A stretch of DNA of 64,000 bases, from assembly GCF_031755915.1 (NCBI RefSeq), contig NC_083379.1:6273501-6337500 (forward strand), written 5' to 3'. The notes under the pieces were generated by a model that searched no databases, was not told where the DNA came from, and saw only the letters and a list, made by a program, of their open reading frames with translations. Numbering within the stretch: position 1 is the first letter of the stretch; the number at the start of each line of letters is the position of its first letter. Shown piece by piece: positions 13,084-24,940 of this stretch. The DNA comes from Ziziphus jujuba (taxonomy: Eukaryota; Streptophyta; Magnoliopsida; Rosales; Rhamnaceae). The translations under genes were made by a program, and so were the position numbers.

Positions 13084-13986
13084 ATGAAAATGAAACCACC
13101 ACGACCACGACCACCACCGTCTCTTCACTCCAATTTCTTCTTCTCCATTAAACAGGTAGGGAGGTAATTCATACTTGCCTCAATCCCCATCTCTCTCACA
13201 TATATTTTACGTTTTTGTTTTTGTTTTTGCTTTTTTCATTTTTTTTTTCTTTAACATTTTTAGGAGATTAAATTTGATAATTGATAGGTTGAGAAGAGAC
13301 TGAAGTTGGAAGACCCAGTAGAATCCTCGAAACCACCACCAACCCCAACGCCTCTGCCACTGATAGAAAGCAACAGTTCGGCTGCTGAATCGTTGAGCTC
13401 TCCGCTATACCTCCATTTGGATCAGCCCAACAACCAAAGCAACACAACCACTCTCCCAGAAAGTAGTGAACCCCCTCTTGCATTCCTCTCCTGTTCCCCT
13501 CAAATCCCACCTCAACAAACTACAACTACCCAAGTAGACAACGCCGAAACCATCAACAAACCTGAAGTTGAGGCAGTCGATGATATTCAACATTTAATTC
13601 GACTTCTGGGCTTGTCTGATGGTCCACAAGAAGCAGAAGAACAAGTGACGGAAAGAGAAAGGGAAGGGAGCGGTTGTTCTGGTTCTGGTAATGACAGTGA
13701 TAGTGATAGTGGTTGTAATTCTTGCCATTGTGAGGGTGGGTTTTATGCAAAGATTGCTGGGGTGAAAGGCCCAAAATGTGGGAAGGAAATGCAGAGGTTG
13801 GATGGTTGGATTAAGTACTTGTTGAATGATGGTGGGGAAGAGAGAATAGAGCCATTGAGGTTGTCACTTTTGCTTCTAGGTAAAGCTGCTGTCATTTCTG
13901 AGGCTGCTAATGGTGGTTTTGGAGGTTTGGAATTCCCATCTGCTATTCAAGACTTTTTGCTGAATGATCCTCCTCCTAAAACTTAA
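13084..13986 (+). CDS. Uncharacterised plant protein, two exons
   Basis: I do not recognise a named family. The large open frame starts upstream without an ATG, so a first exon is needed: ATG at 13084 to 13155 (ending CAG|GT), joined in phase 0 to 13288 (acceptor ...TTGATAG). This gives about 256 residues. The N terminus is Lys/Pro/Arg-rich (MKMKPPRPRPPP), leading into IKQ-VEKRLKLED across the junction. A Ser/Thr/Pro/Gln-rich disordered part follows, then an acidic Ser/Asp/Gly stretch (SGNDSDSDSGCNSC). The C terminus is compact and looks conserved: GGFYAKIAGVKGPKCGKE, LDGWIKYLLN, EPLRLSLLLLGKAA and GLEFPSAIQDFL. Cysteines cluster at CNSCHCEGG. No signal peptide or membrane span is seen. An alternative acceptor at 13263 is ruled out because it leads straight into a stop codon. 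Confidence 0.72.
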
Positions 13987-15478
13987 ATCACTTCAACTTA
14001 TGTGTCATTTTTCTTTTGAATTGAAATCATGTATGTTAAATTATGTTACTGTTGAGGAGCTTCACCATCAATAACAATGATGGAAACTTCTTTTTTTTTT
14101 TGGGCAGAAAGATGTTATTTTGAAGGGGTTTCTTTTTCCATCATATCCTAGTAGTTGTTTGATGGAAAATATCCTGGTCATTTGGTTGATAAAAACAAGA
14201 TTTGACTGTATAAACATTGATAATGAAATTGATTATAGCTCAAGTTGATAAAAACAAGATTTGACCGTAGAAACATTGATAATGAAATTGATTATAGCTC
14301 AAGTTGGGAAATTTTCATTTATTGATAACTATCACAAATACGGTTGAATCTACATTGGTATTTCAAAGGTGAAGTAGTTAAAAGAGGTGGCTAAGCTTCA
14401 TGGATATGACTTTACTTTCCATGTTTGCATGACTAAGAATGCATTGCCTCAGATACCAAAGCCCTATATCAGTAGCGAAGTAGGTCAAGGAGCTGTGAAA
14501 ACGTGAACATAACTAAGTGGCTTATTGGGCTTTATTCTATAGTGTCCAAGCGTTTTGTTTTGAGGTTTTCCATTTCTGTCCTCCATGGAAACCAAGTCCC
14601 TTTTCACTCTTTACGAAAGAAGAGCCAAGTATAGCATATGTTCAACCTTACTTGACATTCATTGTTCTTGTCATTATTTTGATGAAAATAATTTATCTTT
14701 TATGTGAACTTTATAAGCTGAACCTCAAACATGAATCTGAGGTCTAAAAGCTCAATTAATATTCTTCGTATAAGTCCCTAATAATTAATTTTGAAGTAGT
14801 AAAAAGCAGACAGAAAATATCTTTTAGTCTCATATCCTTCTCAAGGCTGGAAGTTTATTAGCCAAAATGCTGAATCTATTAAGTATAGACTTGTTACAAA
14901 AGGCTCATAAACTTAATAACTAGCATTTAGACGTAGAGAACTTTAAAGCTCCAAATCTCAACATGATTTGGAAAAAAAAATGAAAAGAAAAATTGTATAT
15001 AAAACAAAAATTTTGGAAGATATGAAGATTTGGAAAAACTTGGACCTTAAAAACAAGTATTGACAATACTAAATCTTTCTAAACACTAATTCAAAGAGTA
15101 CAGTCACTTTTACTAGTACAAGAATAATAATTATGCATTTATTCCATATAAATTATTAGTTTACCATGCTAATTATGAGCAAAAAATCAATGAATCATGC
15201 GAACTACGCTATTCAGCAATCAAATAATAATTTTTTTACCGTGCTTAGGTCTATGTTATCTGTGAATTGGCTCACATAAGAAACTATTCTGGTGATTTAG
15301 TTGATAAAAGCAGGATTTGACTCTAAAAACATTGATAAAATGAATTTGATCATAGAAAAAACTTGAAAAGTTGACATTGAATCGATAACTAGTACATAGT
15401 GAACTCTACAGAGTTGTTCCAGTTCCATATTCCATTAAGATTACAACCATCAACCAGAATAGTGTGATACTAGATAGC
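13987..15478. other. Intergenic with duplicated segments
   Basis: No gene. It contains the 3' UTR of the preceding gene, the 59-bp repeat described separately, and AT-rich sequence. The open frame at 14517-14747 has no recognisable features. Confidence 0.6.
14172..14310. repeat. 59-bp tandem duplication, with a diverged third copy at about 15287-15413
   Basis: The block starting GTTGATAAAAACAAGATTTG at 14185 recurs at 14244, with the following bases to GATTATAGCTCAAGTTG almost unchanged, a period of 59. A third, more diverged copy starts at about 15300 (GTTGATAAAAGCAGGATTTG). Its resemblance continues beyond the repeat (GATAACTA... CTACA), so a longer segment of about 130-190 bp was copied. 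Confidence 0.85.
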
Positions 15479-18400
15479 TTACCCTTTTTTTAGCTTCAAA
15501 AGGGTTGAAAGAACATCTTTCACGCTGGGACGGTTGTCAGGATTTGGATTGGTGCAACTCAACCCTAGTTTTAGCAGGTCTTCTATTACTTCTTCCTCCT
15601 TTTTGGAGACATTGAAAGCAAGTAAAGGGTCTAGAACTTGAAGCATTATACCATTTTCAAGTGCATTTTCCACCATTTGGCACAAGCTTATTGGCATTCC
15701 ATCCATTTCTATGAGTCCTGTTGGCCTTTGCTTTGTTAGGAACTCCATCATAATTATGCCGAAGCTGAATACGTCAACCTTTGTTGTGACCTTGCTCATG
15801 TATGCTAACTCTGTTTAAGAGAAGAATAATGTTTTTAATGCAAATGAAAGAGAATATCTTCTTATATAATTCCAAAAGACAGAAAACCAGCTCATTCTTT
15901 TGGAAGTGTTTGAGATGACTTTGAATTGAGAAGGTTGGTGATGAATGATTACCTGGTGCCAAGTAGCCCACGGTGCCTTGAAAAGATAATGTTGAGGAAA
16001 GACTATTTCCATTCTGAAGCTGAACGCCAAGCATTCGAGCTGTTCCGAAGTCACTCACATGGGCCTCCCAATCTCCATCCAAAAGGATGTTTGAAGGTTT
16101 CAAGTCACAGTGAACAATGGGGAAATCATATCCACAATGCAAGTAGTCCAACCCGCTAGCAATGGAAATGCAAACTTTGATTCTTTCAGATAATGTCCAT
16201 CCATGCTGATCTGCTCCATGATGGTGTATAATGCTCTCCAAGTTCCCATTTTCCATGTATTTTAGAACCAACGCCTTTAGTTTTCCACTTACCCAAGCAT
16301 AACCAAGTATTTTCACCAAATTCCTATGCCTAAGTTGGCTCAGGGTATCGATTTCTCTATTGAAGCACTTATCTGATTCCACAGAGAACTGTTGCAGATT
16401 CAGTTTCTTTATAGCTACAGTCTCTCCATCCAATTGACCTTTGTACACAGTGCTCAAACTGCTTGAACCCATGATATTATCTTCACTGAAGAAATTTGTA
16501 GCCATTTCTAAATCCTTCTGATCATACCTCTTGAGGGTCATTGCTGAAGCAAATCCGGGTTCCGGATTTTCTGTCTTCTTTGAATTACGGGTTTTCCTGC
16601 ATCGGTGGAGGACCATAAGAGTGAAAACTAGAATTAGGAGTACACTAACAGAACCAAGTGCCAGGAGAATCAACATGATTTTCTTGGATATCTTGTGTGA
16701 ATTCGTATTGCTGCATGCTTTGAGTAATTTGGTTCCACAAAGATCTGAATTACCTATCAAGCTAGATGGGCTTATGTTTCTGAAGATTCCAGACTCCGGA
16801 ACATGGCCTGTAAGTTGGTTGAAAGAGAGGTTCAGGTGCTTCAAAGTGGAAGAATTAGTCAAGCTCTCAGGGATATTGCCCTTCAGCTGATTTCTAGAAA
16901 GGTCTACGGATATAAGATGCTTTAAAGTCCCCAACTTTTCTGGCAGTTCACCCTCTAAGTTATTATTAGAGAGGTTCAAGTTTGTGAGCACGTCCATTGC
17001 AGCAAAAACTTCAGCTGGAATTGAACCTGATAGATTATTCCTCGACAGATCAATGGAGAACAAATTCTTGCAGCCTTCAATTGTCTTAGGAATTATCCCC
17101 GTAAGTTTGTTATTGGATATGTCGATTGCTTCTACCATTTCCAGCTTACCAAGCTCATCTGGAAGAGCTCCTTCCAAGAAATTGTATGAGAGGTTCAAAT
17201 ATATTTGCATGCTTTTCATACTTGCAATCACAGACCCTGGAATTGATCCTGAAAGGTAATTGTGAGAGAGATCCAACACTGTAAGTCGATTAAGGTTCTT
17301 CATGCTTATTGGAATGGATCCATTGAGCATGTTACCATGGAGGTCTAGACGTGAGAGGAACTCGAGTCTAGAGATACCATCTGGTACTGGACCTGTAAAC
17401 TTGTTGTGCTGCAAATAAAGTGTAGTAAGTTGCTCAAGTTCAGAAAGTTTCTCTGGTATAGCTCCGTCCAAGGCATTGTCATGCAGAGACAGCCCTTGGA
17501 GGTGAGAGATCTTGAATAACTGTGGTGGAACTAGACCTGAAAATCTATTCTCAGCAAGTGATAGAAGGATAAGTTGGCTTAAATTGCCAATTTCTGGAGG
17601 AATTGGTCCAACAAAGGAATTGGAGACGATGTTCAAAATCTGGAGATTATAGAGTTTTCCAATTTCTGGTTTCAGCAACCCACTAAAATTGTTGATTCCC
17701 AAATCTAAAATTTGAAGATTTGAGCAATTAAAGAGGTCATCTGGGATTTTTCCAATCATTTTATTTGAGGAAAGTAATAGATGAGTGAGATTTGACAACT
17801 GTCCCAATCCTTGAGGAATTTTCCCAGTTAGTCCATTATTAGCTAAAGCAATATCTAGAAGATGGGTACAATTGATGATACTAGATGGGATGGATCCCTC
17901 AAGAAAGTTGTTATTCATGGTCAAGTTCTTCAGATTATAAAGCAATCCTATGTCAGATGGAAGCTCCCCTGAGAGGAAATTGAAGCTCATACTCAAGACT
18001 GTAAGATTTGACAAGTTTGTCAATGATAAAGGGATATTTCCTGTAAACTTATTGGAATACAGGGTCAATACCAGTAATGATCTTAAATTTCCAATCTCAG
18101 ATGGTACTTTTCCAATTAACTCATTCTGTGAGAGACCTAAATGGGTTAAGTATTTCAACTGAAATATGGAAAGTGGGATGGTGGAATTTAAAAGATTCTT
18201 ATACAACTGCAGTCTTTCTAAGAGGACCAAGTTTCCTAGCTCAGAAGGAATGCCTCCACTGAACTGATTGCTGCTGAGTTCCAAAGAAACAAGCTTCTTA
18301 CAGTGACCGAGTTCACGTGGTATTTCCCCAGCTAAAGAATTCTCAAACAAGTGGAGATACTCTAAGTTTGACAGATTACCAACCTCCAAGGGTATTAATC

Positions 18401-19085
18401 CAGAAAACTGGTTAACACTCAAGTCAAGAGCTTGTAAAGCTCCTAACTTGCCAATGGAAGCAGGTATTGACCCTACCAAGTTGTTGGTGGATACTAAAAG
18501 ATTCTGCAGATTAATCAAATTTCCTATGTTTGGTGGGATTGTACCAGTGAGCTTGTTGAAAGAGAAATCGAAACCTAACAATACAGTGCAATTGCAAATG
18601 CTTTCTGGTATGCTTCCATTTAAACTATTTTCACCCAAATCTAGCAATTGCAAATTTCTTAGTGTTCCTAGTTCTGGTGGGATTGAACCTGAAAGAGCAT
18701 TTTGATACAGAATAAGCTCAAAAAGATGGGAGCAAAGTCCCAGTTGAGCTGGAATATGACCAGTGAATGAATTTGAAGTTAGATCAAGAACCTGGAGGCC
18801 TGAAATGTTTCCTAGGAATGGAGATATCTGGCCTTTGAGCTGCTTTGAAACCAAAGAAATCGAAATGACACGATCAGAGGAAGGATCACAGGCAATACCA
18901 GACCAGTTGCAATGGTGGTTCACATTAGTCCAATCTGCAAGTGCTCCAAATGGGTCATCAGTAATGGAACTTTTGAAGGCTTTCAAGGCCTCAACTTCAG
19001 TTTCCAAGATGGGTTTAGCTGATAGAACGGAAACTACGACATGAAAAACCAGTATGATTATCAAACTCACTCTTTGAGAAACCAT
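15479..19085 (-). CDS. FLS2: FLS2-like LRR receptor kinase (flagellin-sensing type)
   Basis: Plasma-membrane pattern-recognition receptor; FLS2 binds bacterial flagellin peptide and signals with BAK1. Exon 1 is 19085-15953 and exon 2 is 15810-15479 (TAA), joined as GYLAP-E-LAYMSKVTTK, giving 1154 residues against about 1170 for Arabidopsis FLS2 with the same single intron in the kinase domain. Signal peptide about 1-23; cysteine-capped N terminus (CNWSGIAC); about 28 LRRs of the LxxLxLxxNxxxGxIP type to about residue 790; membrane span about 799-823 (MLILLALGSVSVLLILVF). Kinase: degenerate Gly-rich loop IMGSSSLSTVYKG near 870, VAIKK, HCDLKPSNILL near 993, DFG near 1013. The Cys before the catalytic Asp makes it non-RD, as in FLS2. 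I chose MVSQ as start; an upstream in-frame Met leads only through a TA repeat. The C-terminal tail after the kinase is shorter than in Arabidopsis. The LRR specificity cannot be read from sequence alone. Confidence 0.9.
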
Positions 19086-20030
19086 TGCTACAGAAATGGC
19101 ATATACTGAACTGCAAGCCACATTGGATGATAAAGCACTAATATATATATATATATATATAGACACACTTTCTAGCCAATCAATGATCTTGAAAACTTAG
19201 TTAGGTGTTGAAGATAAATACGATGCTTCGAACCAAAAAGAAAAGTTTTGACTGGGGGCTCATCCTATAATGACAAAACTGGTTGACAGCGAGTAGAGGA
19301 AGATGTTAGAGTACGACCAAAGTAACCCACTATGCACTAATATAATCAAAACCTTGCCTACCGACCAATCTTCTGCATTTTTTTTTTTTAAGTTACTTTT
19401 TGGTACGAATATTTTGTAATTTTGTGTCAAAACAAAACTCAATTAGGTCTTTATTTTTAACAAACCAATGCACTAGTCAAATTAGTTGGACTACGCACCA
19501 GGATTTATATTTTATAGTCATTGAATGGATTATACTTGTTAAGAAAATTGGAAGATTGAAATCTTTGCAGTGTAAGAGCATTTGGAGGTGATGTAATTAT
19601 GGACTAAATAAATGTACTTTTTGAGAGGCACACACGGGTTTGAGTGTTATGGTGTGCGCACCTTCTGCACAAGTTGGCATATAATGGCCAAAATGATTGG
19701 TTGGCTTTTTAGGATAGCCAAGGATAAAGAAATAAAAAGCATGGACTTGGAAGGATTTTGCCGACGTGGTCATGCTGCCCATTCTGGGCTATTTCAGTTC
19801 ACGACGCGGTTTTGAGGATTATGGTGTGCGCACCCTCTGCACAAGTTGGCATATAATGGCCAAATTGATTGGTTGGCCATTTAGGATAGCCAAAGATGAA
19901 GAAATAAAAAGCGTGGACTTGGAGTTGGAGATTAGGATTTTGTCGACGTGGTCATGCTGCCCATTCTGGGCTATTTTAGTTCATGATTTTCATGGCCTCG
20001 GGGGAAAATAAAAATGGAGGAAAAGTAGGA

Positions 20031-20032
<2 letters not shown>
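19086..20032. other. FLS2 upstream region with a TA microsatellite
   Basis: 5' flank of FLS2 (minus strand). A TA repeat lies at 19140-19160 close to the start codon, and there are W-box cores (TTGAC) near 19247 and 19282 as expected for immune genes, though this short motif is common by chance. The right half is the 172-bp duplication described separately. Confidence 0.45.
19636..19987. repeat. 172-bp tandem direct repeat, two copies
   Basis: The marker GGTGTGCGCACC at 19651 recurs at 19823. Both copies run through ACAAGTTGGCATATAATGGC and GCTGCCCATTCTGGGCTATT with few mismatches. Copy 2 carries a small insertion (GAGATTAG region near 19928). The repeat ends about 45 bases before the tRNA gene. 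Confidence 0.9.
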
Positions 20033-20112
<80 letters not shown>

Positions 20113-20113
20113 A
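20033..20113 (-). tRNA. tRNA-Leu (anticodon UAG)
   Basis: Read on the minus strand, the 81-base sequence folds as a class II tRNA: acceptor TGACAGT against GCTGTCA, D arm GGCCGAGTGGTCTAAGGC, anticodon stem CCAGA/TCTGG with loop TTTAGGC (anticodon TAG), a long variable arm (TCCGAAAGGGCG) and the T arm GTGGGTTCAAATCCCAC. The A and B box internal promoter sequences are intact. There is no intron. It is a nuclear-type cytosolic tRNA. Confidence 0.95.
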
Positions 20114-21408
20114 GTTGGTAACATTTGCTCCAAGTTAAATTATTAGAGTACAAAAAAAAAAGGTTCTGAAATCATAATCATAAGCAAGAAGAAAATCAAA
20201 CAAAGATGAAGTTATCCTATACGTTATGATGAATGAACTAGACAACCAATGATTTCTCATAAAATGAATATGGTTTGATTATGCGAATTCAGGTGGGTAC
20301 ACAGTGGACAAGTTTTTCGCACCACAATTCTCATCCCACTCACCCCTACGTAAGGACTTATGTATGTCTGAGGGAAACTTTTTCCAAGAATTCCCATTTA
20401 CTCCCTTTAGTAATTTGTGGCTCATAAAAGATAGAAAAAACTCTTTCAATTTGCTTAAACTTCCTCCTCCTTTTTGCAAACTTGTATCTGTAATAATGGG
20501 ATTGACATGGTTGTCTAACTGTTTTGGGTTCATGCTCTAGCTAGGCCTTCAATGAGGCCACCCATGACTTGGTCCAATACCAATTTTTGCCTAAAATAAT
20601 TATCCTTGACCTTATGCACCCTATTAGAATTTAAAACCAAACAATCAAGGGAAATTTGAGGCCAAAAGCACAGAATATAATACATACCATGTGAAGATAT
20701 TTCCAAAGATTTAAACCTTTGTGGTTAACTGAGGAATACCTAATATAATATTATTTCTTTCTTTACAAGATAGTCATATTTAGCAATATATTTATATATA
20801 TATATATATATATACCTATTGGCATACTCTAATTGTTTAATGAAAGAAGTTAAACCATCTTTTTTTCAAGCTTTTCATGCGCTATTAATAACAATATTGC
20901 CTTGCAGCTTCCACCATTAATAGGACCAGAAAAAAGTAGTAAATTGTAACTGACGATGATCATGACCTTTGAGTTATTTTCATTTCTAATGTGATAAAAT
21001 CTGATCTGATTTGCATCATGAAGGATTGTCCTGGTCTTCGTCACAGTGGATCACCATGGGAACTCATACTTATGATCTATAACCGTTGGTTTGTATCATG
21101 AGCTTCTAGCTCAAAACAGATTTTCCCACTATTGGGCCCTCATTAAGACAGCCGTTTAGCATGATTTTCTTTTCTGAATGAAATGCTTCTGCCAGGAATA
21201 TTTGTGCGTTTTTAAATTTGCTACTTCCACACTGTTTTTTAACATTTTGAGTAAGCAATATTTGTATGGGTATTTAAAACTGACCAGGAAATAACAAATT
21301 CAGCTCTGGCAGTATCAAATTTCCACACTATAAGTAAATGAATTTACCACCCTTCAATTTGCTGCTCTTTGTCATTCTTCTTCACAAACTCTTTGCCTAA
21401 TCTCAGCA
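20114..21408. other. Intergenic
   Basis: No gene supported. A TA microsatellite occupies about 20792-20814. An open frame at 20304-20540 shows no domain, and its composition is like its surroundings. The last 100 bases are the promoter and leader of the first X8 gene. Confidence 0.5.
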
Positions 21409-22577
21409 ATGGCCTTATTAATTCCTTCACTTTCCACCCTCTTCATTGTGCTTTTCTTCCTCAACTTTGCAGGTAATTACTTTCTTAAGAAGTCCTTTTG
21501 TTGGAATCTGATCTTAAAATTTCTTGTCTTAAAACTTTATTTATTTATTTATTTTTTAATCCCTCTCTGTCAGTCTGTCTGCTTTGTATTAACATAATCG
21601 AAATAGTACCTTTAATTACAAATGTGTATATTTGTTTATTTTGACAAGGCGTTCATCCGTGTTTTCACAAGAAAATTTGCTGAAAACAAAGATGAAAATT
21701 AGCATATGAATTTTGCTTGAAAATCCAACATTTTCTCAGCAACATAATTGAAACATTTTCCCCGAAAGAAAGCTGACCCAGATCATATTTTGTCGATTTC
21801 TTATTATCTCCATATAAAGTTCTACTTTTCTCATTAAAAAAAGAAAAAAGAAAAAGAAAATGCTTGCATTGTTATGAGACTTCTCTGCTTTTAGTGTGAC
21901 TTTTAAGCCATATGCCTTGAACATGCATGCCATACTACTATATGAGTGCCTTAATTTGTCATCTGAAAAGGATTTCTGAAACGACTTCCTTCTTGATGAA
22001 GTACTTAACAATCAGATGTCATAATCACTTTACAGAACAAAATTGTTTATCTTGTAATTGGAACCACCATTAGTTGGTAATTTTCTTTGGTTCAACTTTT
22101 TCAGGACCACTGAAGCTTGCTGATGGACAGGTATATTCAATCCTTATAGTCCCAAAAAAAAAATATATATCCAATCCTTTGCTTAAAAATCATGATTTAC
22201 TCAAAGATTTCACAATGTAGGATCTGAAAACTTGGTGTATCGCAAAGCCCTCATCAAGTGGTGCAGAACTGGCTGCGAATATACAATTCGCATGCAGCCA
22301 GTTGACTGATTGCAAGGCTATACAAGAAGGTGGACAGTGCTTCTATCCAAACACTCCCATCAACCATGCCTCTGTGGCCATGAATTTTTACTACCAAGCT
22401 ATGAGCAGAAACCCCTGGAACTGTAACTTCAGGACCTCTGGCCTCATCACCCAAACTGACCCAAGTATTTGATTTAATTACTCAATTCACATTATGATTT
22501 TTAGCATAATAATTTATAGATTTTAATAGTTTACTAAATACTGTGCTTCAGGTTATGGTAGCTGCCAGTATGCTTAA
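21409..22577 (+). CDS. Small secreted X8-domain protein (X8 gene 1)
   Basis: X8 (CBM43) domains bind beta-1,3-glucan (callose) in plant cell walls. Exons: 21409-21472, 22105-22130, 22221-22464, 22552-22577, intron phases 1-0-1, all GT-AG; 119 residues. Residues 1-22 (MALLIPSLSTLFIVLFFLNFAG) are a signal peptide. The X8 domain starts at DLKTWCIAKP (Cys36) and shows the family pattern: FACSQLTDCKAI, GGQCFYPNT, NHASVAMNFYYQ, WNCNF and the final YGSCQYA stop. There is no glucanase domain and no Ser/Pro-rich or hydrophobic GPI tail, so it should be a free wall/apoplast protein of the Ole e 10-like size class rather than a plasmodesmal PDCB. It is the first of three tandem X8 genes. Confidence 0.9.
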
Positions 22578-24940
22578 TAGCAGCAGGCAAGGGATGCAGA
22601 TGCAGCTTAAGCTTCAGCTTTTAGACCTTTCCTTATACAATTTGTCTAGAATCTTTTTCCCCTGAAGAACATTTTTCTTGTGTTTAATTTTGGTGATTTT
22701 AAGTGGACCTTCTATACGATGATTGTTTATTACTCGACTGGTGACCCCAACACATGAACATTGCAAATGTAAAATGTGTTTGACAGCATTAATAAATTCC
22801 AAATTCAATAGCAGAAAAGCTTTACAGGTTCTTGGAAATTGACAGAGAGTAGTTTTGCCGCATATTTAACCAGAATAAAACAAGAAAAGCAAAGGTTCGT
22901 TTTTTTATTAGCCTGTTAAGGAAGGCAGCCTCTAATGGTTGAGGGATAGAATAAATATGTGTGTATTAAACAATGACGGAGCTCTGTGTACACCATCCAT
23001 TTCAACATTCACTTTTTAATTCCCTCTTGATTGAAATATCATGAAATTAAAGGGTCTTAAATAGAGTTCATTGGCCCTTTAAGCTATTAATTTAATTTCT
23101 TCAATCTCAATGGCCCAATCAAAGCTATTTCTGAAATACCACCCTTTTGGAACAATTTTTGATTAACCCTTTCAGCATCACCATCCATAACCAGTACTTA
23201 AAATTATTAACAAGATTAATTAGAGTAATTGATTAGTCAAGCACCAGCATTCTAAATTATTTTGCTTCTGATTGTATTTAAAGTGACTTTATTAACAGTA
23301 CTGCTCTAAAACTTTCCAACTTTCATGCCGTGGTTAGATCAGTTTGATCACTTGGTTTCTTCTTTTTTTTTCTGGTTTTCTTTTTCTGAAGTTTCTGCTC
23401 AGAATATTCTTGGTTTTGAATCATAGTTAGGAAAGGAGTATATAAACATAAGAAGTTAAGATCTCCTTGCGGCATTTTATAGATTGTTGATAAAATTTGT
23501 ATAGACAAATAATTTTTTAACACAGAAGATAATAATAATACTGCTTTTGTTCTAAGAGATCAAAAACAATTACTGCTTCTGTAACCAAACTCAATCACAA
23601 TATACATTTATCAAAAGGCAATGGCAGCAAACTGACAAAAGTATGGAAAAAAAGAACATCCTCATTGGAATTGAAACTTTATGAACATGCTTATTATTGG
23701 AGTGGTACAATTCATTTTATGGCTCATTTTCAAACCGCTTTTATACATTTTCAGAAATCAGGCAATAGTGCAAGACCATTCCATTAATGGAATGAAAAGT
23801 TAGCAAATGGTGGAAACACACTCACTTCCTTCCAGCTAAGATGCTTATATAATTTCCATCTCTTTGAAGAATAAAGAATGAAATTGGAAAAAAAGGCTGT
23901 AACACCTCACCTTTTCCATTACGGATGGACAAAATCAATTATACATTTACATTTAAATAGTTATGTTATATTTTCCAACAAGTTTTACAAAAATGTTACA
24001 TTTAATTAGACGGAACGAGGGCATAATATATAGCATGTTTATAGTTATAACTTGTTAGAAGGCAGTCTTATAGCATACGTATATATTAATTGAAGAATAA
24101 TAGCAATCTTCAAATATACTACAGATAATAGCTCTGTTTTAGCCTCATAAAGAACCAAAATATTACCCTATTCCAATGCAGAACTTCTTATCTGTGCAAC
24201 ATTTCGCACCATATGCTGTGAGAGCTCAGCAATTAATATTATAGTACCAATGTTAAATATATTAACTTTTTTCACCAACATATAAAAGTTGCCTAATTTC
24301 TTTAATTCAGCCTGCTTTTAGCCTTCTCCCCCCCCCCCCCCCTCCAAAAAAAAAAAAAAAAAAAAAGGCTTTTAGCCTAAAAAGAATAATATTCCCAAAC
24401 CATATAGGTAACTCTCTAAATCTAACTTTCTGACCAAATATTCCCTCGGTGAAAGTAAAAGACAAGCTCTTATTTAATTGATTAATGTAATTGCACTGAT
24501 TCAGCCACTAATCAACCACCAATATTTGCAGTGTCATATTCAACAAAAGCAATTAATATTAACCAATTAGGTAGTGACTATAGAGAGTAACCATGCATGC
24601 ATGAAATTGCATGTTATTATCTTAATTTGACTCTTTTGCCATATAGCATATAATTAGAATTTAGAAGGAATAAGTGATGCAGTACTTGATCACAAAATTA
24701 CATGCTCTGTCAATGTGAGATGAAAATGTCTTAATTTCCAGCTGGACCTGAGACCCCCAAAATTAAGTGCCTGTTGCTCTACTACTAATTTGCTATACAG
24801 TACATGACTAGATTCATTTTGCACATGTACAAACTAGAAAAGCCTTCATGTATATATAGAGGCTCATAACTTCTAAGTTTCAAAACCCAGTATTAACCCC
24901 CGCTTTTTTCTGTTTCATAACTGCTAGAAGAAAAATCTAT
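22578..24940. other. Intergenic between X8 genes 1 and 2
   Basis: No gene seen in about 2.3 kb. It holds a poly-C/poly-A tract at 24328-24366 flanked by an 11-base direct repeat, and a TATA-like TATATATAGA at 24850-24859, about 80 bases before the start of the next gene. Confidence 0.55.
24314..24378. repeat. Poly-C/poly-A tract flanked by 11-bp direct repeats
   Basis: GCTTTTAGCCT occurs at 24314-24324 and again at 24368-24378. Between them lie a short TCT, about 15 C, TCC and about 21 A. This could be a tiny insertion with target duplication or a slippage or assembly artefact. Confidence 0.6.

Noticed and set aside
13306..13986. Reading frame starting at TTG as a complete gene
   Set aside because: There is no ATG. 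A first exon at 13084-13155 gives a normal start with good splice sites, so it was merged into the two-exon model.
15815..16054. Small minus-strand frame over the FLS2 intron
   Set aside because: It is the kinase exon read in another frame and continued into the intron.
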